The notes under the pieces are model-generated. The model was given only the letters and a program-made list of their open reading frames with translations, had not been told where the DNA came from and made no database searches. The position numbers and the translations under genes were made by a program. This document shows, in pieces, positions 20,786-32,700 of a DNA stretch of 64,000 nucleotides. Positions within the stretch are counted from its first letter, which is position 1; the number at the start of each line of letters is the position of its first letter. The DNA is from Ceratotherium simum simum (Eukaryota > Chordata > Mammalia > Perissodactyla > Rhinocerotidae): positions 58,205 to 122,204 of the forward strand of contig NW_004454281.1 of assembly GCF_000283155.1 (NCBI RefSeq). Direction: 5' to 3'.

Positions 20786-23700
20786 CTGCATGGGTGGGCA
20801 GTGAGTCCCGGCCCTGCACACCCCCAGCCCCGCCCCCGGGGAAGCCAGCTCACCCAGCGGGAAGCTGATCTGGTCACACATGCCCAGCAGCTGTCCAAAG
20901 GACACCTGTCGGTCGGCAGGGTGCAGGCCCAGCTCTTCCATCCTGTGAACGGGCGAGGTAGTGGGTGAGCCCTGGGCTGGCTCTGAGCCCTTCTGCCACC
21001 CCCAGACCCCAGCCACACTCCCGCCTCCGTCCCCTGCAGGTAAGGCGTGGCATAGGGTCTGTCCTGCCCAGACCAGGTCTCTGTGCGCCGCTGCTCCCAC
21101 CTCGGCCCACAGCCACCAAGTCCTGTCCTTCCGCAGCCAGCCCCTATGCTTGCTCCCCAGCCCTTCCCTCTTGCCTGCCCTGCCCTGTGCCCTGGCCCAC
21201 GAAGGCAGACCCACGTGGAGGCCCACCCTGCGGCACGGCCCGGGAAAGCTCTCAACCCTCCCCCCGCCTGTTCCTCAAGCCCCTCGCCCTCATCTGGGGA
21301 CGTCCCCGTTCCCCAACCCCAGCCTCTCGTCCTCCCTTGCTGGCTGCTCTGTCTCGTTCACAGCAGCCACCAGCTGCCGGTGGCCGTCCCATCTGAGAGG
21401 CGGCTGCTCTAGATGGAGGTGTGCTGCAAGTGCACGCGGGGTTTGAAGGCTGAGTGTGGAGAGCACGCAAGACAGCTCCTTGTGCTCTGAAACACCAAAC
21501 ACGTTTCCATGGGAGTACGCTGCATATGTTGGCCTAATTGAAATGTATGATTGAAATTAACTTCATCTTATAATGTGGCTATTAAAACATTTAGAATTAA
21601 TAGATGTGGCTCACATTTCTATTAGTGCTGCTCAGATGCTGGGGCGGGGATCCCCGATGCTGTGCAGCACTCTCCTGTCCTCACACCTGCCCTCACAGGA
21701 TCTTACAACTCCTCCCAGGGTTGGAGATACCTACGTCTCGATGGTCCCCACATTGTTCTCTCTGGCTTCCCATATCCATGGATCCAGACTCAGCGTATCT
21801 CCACCAGCACTCAGGAGGCCGCCCCCTCCTCCCCCCTCCCCCAGGGGCAAGTTCAGCCTGGGTCCTCACACCCACCCTGGCCACACCCAGGCCCACCTCC
21901 CTTCTCCTCACTGTCTCGGCCCCAGGCTCCCAGAGCACCAAGTGCATATTACCCTGGACTCTGCGTGAGGCTCGTCCCAAAGGCCCTTCCTCTCCTTCCC
22001 TCAGAGCTGGGCTCCAATGGCGGGTGCCCAGTCTAGAGTGGGCCTGTCACCATGTCACCCTGGTCTCCGGTTTATGCATCTTTGTCTCCACTAGAACATG
22101 AACCCCATGTGAGCAGCGCTGCCACCGTGTTGCTGCCTGGCTGGTGGTGGTGGGGACACTCATGTAGCGTTCTGCAAAGACGGTTGCTGACCACTCCCCT
22201 ACTGGTGTCCACGCCCTCTGCTGTGTGACTGCAGCTTTGCCCAGTGCAGAAGGCGGCTCTCTCTACCTCGTGTCTGGGCTGGGTTTCATGACTTCCTTTG
22301 GCCAACAGGACAAGAGCAAACATGACCTGGGCAGAGGCTTGCCCTCTCTAGGGCGTCTGGAAGCCTGAGACCACCATGTGGTGAAGCCTGGGCTGGCGTG
22401 TTGGACACTGGACATGTGATGCAGTCCCCTTTGCTGTCCCAGCCACAAATGAGGCCATGTACAGCCAACCAGGCCCCAGCTACCACGGATTCAGGACGGA
22501 CCCCAGACAAGGCCAGCAGAAGCAGCCCCCAGCTGAGCCCAGCCCCCACTGCTGATCCACAGAACACACTTGTTCAGGCCTGAGTCTTAGGTTGGTTTGT
22601 TACTTGGCCAAGGCTGACATAGGCTGTCTGAGTGAGGCCCCCGATGCGCGGCATCAGAGAGACCCACACTGCTTCCCCAGGGAAGGCTCCCCAGGCCCAG
22701 AGCAGAAGCACAGCCGCGGCCTGCAGGGTAGAGCCTGATCCATGACACCGGTATCTGGAGGCTGCAAGGAAGGAGAGCGCTCTACTGGCACTCAGGACAG
22801 AGGAAGCTGCATCCAGGGCAGGAGGCAGCTGGAGCCAAGATGGTGAGGACACACATGTTTTCAGTGGGCAGGTTCAGAAATCGGGAGAAAGGAGGCCCTT
22901 CTGAGGGCAGGTTGTACCTTTAGAAGTCTCACTGTTCTCTGTCTAGCTGGTGTCCGAGTGGACTGCCAGCGCTTGTTGTTAGTGCCCCCAAGTGATTCCA
23001 AGTCCTCACGACCCTGTGGGCAGCAGAGCGGACCTTGCCCGGTCGTTCTGCGCCATCCTCTCACCTTCCGGTGCTGTATCAGACAATGCTCCACCTCTAT
23101 TCACAGGGTTTTCATGGCCAATTTTTTTGCAAGTGGGTGGCCAGGTCCTTCTTCCTGGTCTTAGTCTGGAAGCTCTGCTGAAACCTGTCCACCACGGGTG
23201 ACCCTGCTGGTATTTGAAGTCCCAGTGGCAGAGCTTTCAGCATCAGAGCAACATGCCGCCGCCATAGTAGGACAACCGACAGACGGGTGGTATGGTTCCC
23301 TGACGGGAAACGAACCCAGGCCACAGTGCTGAGAGCACGGAATCTTAAGCACTAGACCCCCAGGTGGCTGACTAGCCTGCAACCCCATTCTCAAATGTGA
23401 GTGGCCAACCAAAGGCTGAGTTCATAACTGAAACCTTGGCAGCCGCCTTCCGCAGAGCTGGCCCAGGCAGCAGGCGCCACCGTGCAGGGACACAGGTTCC
23501 GAGGGCGGGGCAGGAGACCAGGAGGCTTTGCGTGGAGGACCCTGGCACCAGAGGGACCAAGCCTTGGTCAAGGTTTCATCACAGAAAAGTGTATTTAAGC
23601 CTAAGTGAAAGCCAGGTTTTAAAATTTGCAACTCAATTGTGTGTCCGCGTTTTAAAAGTCAAAGAAACCAGAACTAATCTTTGCTGAGCACAAAAAGGTG

Positions 23701-26700
23701 CCCCTGGCCCTCGACAACAACATCAGTGACAAGGATGGGGCATTCAAGGTGAGAAATGAGTGCTGGGAAGTCCCTGGGGCAGGAGGGAAGCAGGCAGACA
23801 GTCCTGCCCAGCTGGGACTCTGGCTCCCCCACCCAGCCCGACCCGACAGGGAGCTTCGCCATAGTCTGCACTCCTCCTGGACAGCACTGGTGGCCTCAGC
23901 GCTCATGTTCCCAACCAAGATGGCTTCGACTGCTGTACATCAGAAAGCATGGTTCTCAGTCGCATTTTCAGACTGAAAACGCAGCACCATCACGAACAAA
24001 GAGCGAGTAGCGAGGTCACTGAATGGGTTTGGAACAAGCAGAGTCAGCTCTCCAGGCAGCGCCCTGCAAGTGCCTGGCCTGGGCCGCATCCCTGCCCCGC
24101 CTGCACCTTCAATACTCCTTCCCCAGGCCCTGCTCAGCCACAGCCTTGAGCCTGGGGCGCCTCACCGTGGGAGGGGGCCCTGCTTTGCTCTGGGAAAGGT
24201 GAGGGCCAGCAAGGCTGCTGCAGGCAGGGCTTCCTGTGGGGCCTAAACCCCCAGGAAGGCCGAGACTGGGGAGAGGGGAACTAGGACCCGGGTGTGGATA
24301 TGAGAGAAGAACATGGTGATGACACTGGAGTGATTAAGAATTCACTTCACCTTATTCCTAAATCTGACTTGTACGCATTCTACCAAAGTTTTGGTCCACA
24401 GGAGCAGATAAACCAGACTATATTAAATTCCAAATGCAGTTTAAAATGTTAGGAGGAAGTGTGTATAAATGAAGGGACACATCGAAGGCCTCCTGAGGGA
24501 CCCTGACATTTCACACTGTACTTGTACATTTCAGCAAGCTATTTAAATCACCTAATGAAATTTATTTTTTGAATTTGAAACTTGAATAAGTCAGATATTT
24601 TTGTGTGTGTGTGTGTGAGGAAGATCAGCCCTGAGCTAACATCCAGCTAACCCTCCTCTTTTTCTTTGCTTTTTTTTTCTTTTTTTTTGCTGAGGAAGAC
24701 CAGCTCAGAGCTAACATCTATTGCCAATCCTCCTCCTTTTTTTTCCCCAAAGCCCCAGTAGATAGTTGCATGTCATAGTTGCACATCCTTCTAGTTGCTG
24801 TATGTGGGACGCCGCCTCAGCATGGCCGGAGAAGCAGTGCGTCAGTGCACGGCCGGGATCCAAACCCAGGCCACCAGCAGCGGAGCGTGCGCACTTAACC
24901 GCTAAGCCATGGGGACAGCCCCAGTCAGATATTTTAAAAACCCTGGTAACTACCAATAATAGCCTTTTTGCTACTACAGCGCCAATGCCCAGCTGGGCCT
25001 GGGTGGACAGGGGCGCTAACCGCTCCAGCTCCTTCTAGACACGTTCCCCCAACACACCCCCTGCTCCTGCAGGTCACTGCACAGCTTCAGGGCCCTCACC
25101 AGAGCCGGGCCCTGCCCAGGAGCTGACAGCCGGGTGGGCGGCACCTACCTGCGCAGCGTGAAGCGCACCGTGTCCTCGTTGTGGGAGGCCACCATCACTT
25201 CAGCCTTGGTGTTGTGCATCAGCTCCTCCAGGACGTAGTCGAGGCACCTGGGGAGAGCGCCCCGTGAGCAGGGCTTGGAGAGGCCCCCAGGGGAGGCCGT
25301 AGGCAGCCCAGGGCCATCCAGCAGCCCGCTCTCCCAAGGGTGCCCATGGCCACAGGGCCAGGGGACGAGCACCCGCCATCAGCACCTCATGAGTAAGAAA
25401 GAAAAGGGGAGCAGCCTCTGGGGCCGGCTGTTTATGGGGGACCAGCTGAGGCACAGTGCCCCTTGCCCTCTGACAGGTGCGGCTTCACCTCCGGGAAGGA
25501 GTCTGCAAGGAGACTGAAGGCCTGGCAGGGAGGGGCCTCCCTGCGGCCAGGGGAGGGTGAGCGGTACCACAGCCTGGCGGTGAGGGCAGCTGGGCAGGTG
25601 CACATTCTCCGACCAGCTGGGCAGGTGCACATTCTCCGACCCAGCAACTCCGCCTCCAGGAACCTACAACAGCTGCGTCCTCGCCCAGGGGTACAACAGA
25701 CAGGGAGAGGGTGTGCCGCGAGTCGCCCCTGTACCGATGGGCGGCAAACCACCATAAAGCTCTCAGCGACTGGCCTGTGAGCACGAGCACCCACACTGGC
25801 GCTGGTTCACACCGCAGGGCTGCATGACTCGGGAGGCTCCAGGCACACGTGACACGGAAAGGCCACAGCGAGGATGGAGCGTACAACGCCCGCAATCGCA
25901 CAGACTCGGAGCTCCTGGAAAGAAGCAGGGTGCTGCCGGGGAGGGGGCGGGGAGACACTGGGTCTCACAGTCAACCTCAGAGAGAGAAAAGCTCCAGGCG
26001 GCCTGTCCGTGCTGCAGGACAAGACCAACAAGATGGACAGAGCAAAGGAGACGCAGAGCAGCTGAGCGCCCTGGCTCCGTGCAGCGCCGGGAGGCTGCAC
26101 GGCTCCCTCTCCCGAGTCCTAAGTGCCCGCAGGAGCTGGCTTGGGCACCTGAGCCAGTTTTGTTCAGCTGACTTTTCCATGTTAAAAAAGAGAAAACCCT
26201 TAATGGTTCTGGAAAAAGTAAAATGAAAGCAGACAAGATATCAGTTCTGGCCTCAGCGTAGAAGTCTTGCTCCTACCCGAGACTTCTGACCCCAAGGGCT
26301 GCTCCCCCTGCTGACAGGGCCACATCGGGTCAGCTCCAGCACCAGGCGGGTGCTAAGCTGCCCTCGCCCTGTTTTCTCTCTCCCCTCCCCAGGAAGCCTT
26401 GAGGCTCTGGGGGCCAAGAAGGCTGGTGCACCTGTGGTACATGGCGCTGGTGGCCTCATAGGTGGGGTTGATGGGGTCCTCGTAGCCAATTTCCACAGCA
26501 CGGGCACGCTCCTGGGCCATGTAGGCACCCCGCACCAGCTTGGCCCCGAAACACCAGCCCTCACGGCGAGCCAGCTGCACATCCAGGGTGACATTGTCAT
26601 AGGCGTCCTGCAGGGCCAGGGCCAAAGTCAACAACAACCAGGACAAGCCCCCCTCCAGCCTGTGTCCCCTGGGGCCGCCCAGGGGCTCTCAGGATGTGGT

Positions 26701-29700
26701 CAGCGTGGGGCACCAGGGCCGGCAGCCAGTGCCTGAGGAGGTGCCCTCGTGGGGGATCTGGGAGCCAGGTGTGCGTGAGGAAGGCCCTTTGATCTCGTCT
26801 TCAAGGAATGGTGACAGTGGGGAGACCTGCAGCCTCCTCTGTCTGGCCTGGGAACAGCCCTGTGGGGGACAGGTTAGGTGCCAGCAGGCACGGTGTACCC
26901 GTCTCCTCAAGTTGAGTCGGGGGCAGGGGTGCTGCATACTGCGGGCACCTGCCTGGACCCCCTGCAGCCTCGACATGGACCCACCCCACGTCCTCCAAAC
27001 ACCTGGCTGGACCCCAAGCAGCCCAGCCCCGGTTTCCACTCAGGGGTCCCGCCCTGAAGCACCCCTGGGCTCCCTAAGGTACATGCAAAATTCTGAGCAA
27101 GGCTTTTCCTGGGGAGGAGCCCAGAGCCTTCCACAGACCTTGAGAGGAACCCGAAGTAAAACAGGGGGGAGAAAATGGTCACTCGTGAGGCCTTCAAGAT
27201 TTGGGGATTAAGGTACATTAAGTGGACTCTAAAGAAGCTCCTTCACCTTCCTTGTGCCCCTTGAACACCCTGTCTGAGATCTGAGGCCCAGAGGAGGGGC
27301 CAGCACAGAGCTGGTGACAGGGGCCTGGAGCCTTTCTTCTGCTCAGAGGCAGTCATGCTTGGGCCGGGGCCTCTCCCCAATACTGGGGCCAGGGGAGGGG
27401 CATCCTGTCACCTGAGGGCCAGTGTGGAGGCACCAGGGGTCGCACCTTGAGGTAGCACTGGTACGTGCCGAAGATGAGCGGCTTCTCTACATTGAACCTA
27501 CGCTGCATTTCCAGCGTCAGGCGGCTGATGGCCGGCTGGAAGTAGGTCTGCTCAGCGTCCACCATCAGCCGCACGCCTGCCTCAGCGGCTTTCTGAGAGC
27601 GCAGGGGAGGAGAGAGGATCTGTCTGGGGCTCAGGTGAGACAGGTGCTCCACCCCCGGCACACCCCGGGTCCCCGACCTTGGCCAGAATGTCCATCCTCT
27701 GCAGCATCCTCGTCATCTGCAGCTCCTCCTCCTCGGTGAACCGTGACAGCAGAGGCTCCAGCTGTCCCGTCTGAGGGGCAGCCTTCAGTCAGGCCACACA
27801 GAGCGCTCCCCGCCCAGGGCACCCTCCTGCCCTGTGCGGAAGGCCCACCAATGCCGGGTGCCTCGTCCCCAGGACCAGCGAGGCCACCTCACCCCCACCC
27901 CTCCCCTGTCCTGTCCCTGTTCTCACATGAAGATCAGCACCCTACCCTGAGGCCGGCCAGCCACATGGCACCCTGGAACCTCACAGCCAGCTAGGCACTC
28001 TTATCACAGAGCCAGCTGCAAGGGTCAGGCCTGTGCACCCAAGGTGTCTGCTCCCACGGCCTCCCCAGGACCCCTGACGCAGGGCGTCACCCTTCTGCTC
28101 CCACACAATGCTAAGGAAGTGACCCTTGACCCATCCAATCACCCGGAAAGGCTCAGACCCTAGAAGGGAAAGGGCTCGGAGGAAGAACCACGGCTACAGG
28201 CAGACGAGGACAGCTGTGGCGCACAGACGGACACGCAGCAGGTCGGAGGCACCCTCGCCAGACGGTGGCCTCAGGGAGCCAGAGGGTCAGCAGGAGGCCG
28301 GCGCTCGGAGGCAGCAGGCACCCACCCTGTGTGTGGGCCACGCAGCACTGGGGCCCTCTGCTCACTCCGCCTGCCCACTGACACTGCCCAGGGCACTCCC
28401 TGCGGGGCCTCGAGCACACCCCTCCGGCGGCCTGGCTCAGTGCAGCGGCTGCACCCCCAGCCGGCCGGGGTGGAGGTTTGTGAAAGGCAGTGTCTGGGGA
28501 TGTTTCCCCAAGGCCCTTCGGCTGCTTCGTCACATCCCAGCTTAGGGGGTGGCTTCAAACACAGCTGCAAATTCCTGGACACCCTCTCATGGGCCGGTGG
28601 AGTCTCGTCCCACTACTCCTGAACACAGGCCGGCCTAGCGACTCACTATTAACAAACAGAATTGGGGGCCGGCCCCGTGGCTTAGCGGTTAAGTGCCCGC
28701 GCTCTGCTGCTGGCGGCCCGGGTTCGGATCCCGGGCGCACACCAACACACTGCTTCTCCGGCCATGCTGAGGCCGTGTCCCACATACAGCAACTAGAAGG
28801 ATGTGCAACTATGATATACAACTATCCACTGGGGCTTTGGGGGGAACATAAATAAATAAATAAATAAAATCTTTAAAAAACAAACAAACAGAATTGGGCA
28901 GAAGTAACACCATGGGATCCTGAGGCTAGGCTAGAAAAGGTGACAGACCTTCTGCGTGGCTCGTGGGGACACTTGCACTGGGAATCCAGCCGCCACACGG
29001 TAAGGAAACCCTGGCTGACCGTCACCGCTGGCCCTGTGAGCAGGGACGCCCCAAAGACCCCAGGCCCACCAACCTCTGAGTACAACCTACGGAGACCCTG
29101 AGCGAGAGCCCCCCCAGCCAAGGCCTGTCAGCCCCAGACCCAGGAAGAGGAATGTAATGTGACTGCTGTCCTTCCAGGCCACTGAGGTTTGGGGTGACCT
29201 GATGTGCAAGGACACGTGACACAGGGAAGGCCCCCCCAGACACCCCTCTCCTCGTGGTCTCATCTCACTGTGTGGGGCACTAGTGGCTCTGTCTTCTTCC
29301 CCCAGACCACAGGGGTCTCGTGGGGCTGGGGAGGACAGGGTCTTGGCCCTGCTGTGTCCCCAGCTGCTGAGCCAGGGTAGGCGACAGAGAGAGTTTCCCT
29401 TCTCCACGCAGCGCCCTGAGACAGGGCTCGGTGGCGAGGGCGGCAGTCAGTCACCTGCATGTTCGGGACCACCAGGTGCTTGGAGAGCTCGGTCCTGCTG
29501 TCGATCAGGCTGCTCCAGTCCAGCAGGTCCAGGGTGCTGCGGGAGAAGGTGTGTCAGCACAAGGGCAGCAGCAGCTTCTCCACCCAGCCACATGGCTTTA
29601 TCCACGGGCACTAGGATCTGTTGGGGAACCCAGGCCCCAAACCAGCCCATTCCCTAGAAGAGCATCCCCAAACCCAACCCCCAGAAAACCTGCCTCAGTG

Positions 29701-32700
29701 TTCAGTTTAAAAGATAGATAAAGTGTGAACACCGTCCTCTGTTTAAAGAAATGGAAACCAACACACGAACTTGCTTGCATCGGGGCAGCGGCAGCTATAA
29801 AAACCCAGGGCGCACACGAAGAACACCATGGGCCACGTCAGGCTGGAGGAAGAGCTGAACACGGAAGACCAGGCAGGAGGCAGACCAGCATGTGAGGGGA
29901 CGGCACGCTGCTGCCAGCCCAGGGGCCCTGGTGACCTCTGTGCCAGCCCCCTCAGCATGAGGCGTAGGACTCTCCAGGACCGCAGCTGCCCTGACCCTTC
30001 ACCTGGGTCCCAGGGAGGGCTGGGTATGGCAGCCTCACTCCCACACCACCAGTGGAGGTTGCCGAGTCGGAGCTGGCCCCGCGCCCACGCTGCCACCCAG
30101 CCTTGTGCACTCCCGGCTCCCCGTCAAGCCCTGTTCTGCGTGTCTCGGGGGGAGCAGGTCCTTCAGCATTGTCGCCCCGAGGCCCACGCTCTCCAGGGGG
30201 ACAACCAGGATTGGGAGAAGCCGCTGGGGCTTGGCTAGAACCACAGCTGAACTGGGGCTGCCCTTACCCTGACACGCCCAGGGTCTCCGTGGTGAACCAG
30301 TTCTCTATCTCAGTCCTAGACGCGATGCCCATCTTTGCCACGCTTTCCTTGAGAAGAGAAACAGCGTCGGTCCCGCAACCTCCCCCGGCCCCATTCACTA
30401 ACATTCCCGGCCCTCTGCCCATTGGTTGGAGATGCTGTTTTGACTCTATTACACTGTTAGAACAGGATACGGTTCCGGCTAGTGTTTCTGCTCCACAGAT
30501 GGGTCTATACCCACGGTCCCCGATTCCCCTCCAGTCCCTGCGGCTCTACAGCGCTCCGCTACCCGCAGGCCGCCCTCCAACCCTCCCCGTCCCACGCATC
30601 CTCAGCCTCTGCTCAGATTCCTTCCCAGCAGCTGTGGGCTGGGCTGCAGGCCCTGGAGCAGCTCCAGGAACCCACCTCAGGCACGGCCTGGCCGGCTCCT
30701 CCCAAGACCCCACAGTGCCCCGGGCAAGGGCTGCCCCACCTGCAGCACGGCCACCTCCAGCCTTGTGTCCACGGCAGCCAGCCCAGCCTTCCCTTGCTCA
30801 GCAGCCATTTGGTGAAAGAACTGCCTCCACTTCGTCAGGACATCCGAGAACTGCAGCTGCAGATGCGGGCCTCAGCGACGGTCTCAGGCCCACGCCCAGC
30901 TCCCTGCCCTAGGACCCCCGCATGGCCCCTGGGCCCCTCCCAGCCCGCCTGTGTGCTTGTCTCCCAGCCTCACGGTATGCGCACAGGAGCTTTCCCTTAA
31001 TGCTCACGGCACCCCCAAGTTCTTGCAAACTCTCTCTGCAGGTGGAAGGTTCTGGCACTTACCAGAAACTGGGGTCTCCCCAGCGCAGTGAGCTTAATGG
31101 CTGAGAAGCCGTCATCGCTGGCTTCGCCTATCAGAAGCCACAAGAAGGGCCCTTAGGTCTCCAGAGGGGCAGGGGGAGGACCAGGAGCCTGCACCCAGAA
31201 TCTGCACCACTCACGAGTTAGGACGCATCTCACCGGGGGTGCGACAGACTACAGGGTTCTGGTGGTGGCCCTTCTTCCTACTGGTTACCTACAACACCCA
31301 CGGTACTAGGTCCACCTGGAAGATGGGCCCCGAGACCACTGGGAAGCAGTGAACAATCCAGTCGCCAAATCTGTCAGTGGTACAGTGACACCAGTAGCTC
31401 TCTCCTCCCTCCCTCCACCAGCCTGAGTGGGGGCCGCAGGGACACCCAGGGCAGCCATGCTTCCTGGGCAGCTGCCTGGCCCCTGGCTTGTGTGCCTTGC
31501 CCTCCTCCGAAGCAGCTCCACAATCTGCTCAGCAATCTCAGGCTGAACAGCAGAGGAGAGCCCACTGAGGCCCCCGACGCCCTAGGCCACTAACCACCTG
31601 TGGGCAGGAGGACCAGGATCCTACCTAGCCCGTAAACGCCCGTGTGCATGGCGGCTCCTGACGCCACGGAGGTGGGGACAGACTCAGCAGGGTTCGAGTT
31701 TGCCACATGGGTCCTGGAAGGCAGTGGGCAAAGGAGCGCGAGACCTGCCCGTTCCTTCTCTGCCTGTTTCCTCTCCATGCCGTCGGCACCCCAGGCTGCC
31801 CACAGGGGCTCAGAGAATGCAGAAACGCCCAGCAGGGCACAGACTGGAGCACAGAAGGCACTGAACCACCACACTTCTCTCTCCTCCGGCTTCCGGAGCC
31901 CATGACTCACATCTTGGCTTCTGCAAGGCCCTCCCCATCTATTTGCCCCCAGGCACCACAGGCAGGGAGGCAAGGAGTCAGCCCTTGCAGTGGACGGCCA
32001 AGTGTCTGTCTGACTGCCGGGGTCCCCCAGCACCACTCTTAGGAGGCTGCTTCCAAGCATCACTCACTTTCGTTCCTTAAAGTGTCGAGAAGGTGCAAGA
32101 CCCACTCACGGGAAGGCTGCTGAGGACGCACAGGGGCTGCGCTGTGACCTGGTGGGTTTCTGAAGACCAAAGGACGCGGAGGCCTCAGTGACCTCCCAGC
32201 TTAGCGCGCGTCCCTCGGCAGACGCTCCTGCCCAGAAGCTGTGCAGGGTGGAATTCTCTGCTAGAGGACATGGCACCAGCTCCCGGACGAGTGCAGCCCT
32301 CGGCAAACCATATCTGACAAGAGGGAGTCCCTGCCCAGAACTAGGTGCTGCTCAGCCCACCAGCAGCCTTCCTGAAGGTCCACATCCAGGGACCTGGTTC
32401 CCGGGAGCGGGGTAAGAAGCACCTTCCTGGAGGCAGCCAGGCTCCTCAGGAGGGGCTGAACACAGGTTTGACCCCGGCGTGACCCGTGCCCAGCCCGTGG
32501 CTCTCAAATGTCACCTAAGTCATCCTCCTGATAGTCTGGGCCGCCCAGACAGAGGAGGCCCCAAGTGTGTGCTCCAGCCTCACGTTCACCCACCAGCATC
32601 TCCACATGCCAGGGCTCAGCCCAGGCTGGGCCTGGCATGTGGACAGCCGGCAAAGAGCAGGGCCCCACCTGAAGCCTCAATGCAGCGCAGGAACGTCTCC

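Larger units (their letters stand above)
20943..25148. other. PRODH intron 12 (4.2 kb)
   Basis: Largest inter-exon block in the 3' half. It holds a possible old DNA transposon (about 21,400-21,640), a tRNA-Glu-like SINE (22,984-23,368) and an ERE SINE (24,589-24,935). The rest is unique sequence, with no extra exon supported. Confidence 0.7.

Noticed and set aside
23294..23362. Functional tRNA-Glu gene
   Set aside because: The stem and loop positions are degraded and it is attached to a SINE-like body, so it is a SINE head or pseudogene.
30052..30912. 286-codon plus-strand frame
   Set aside because: Runs antisense through PRODH exons 6 and 7 and their introns; open because of base composition.
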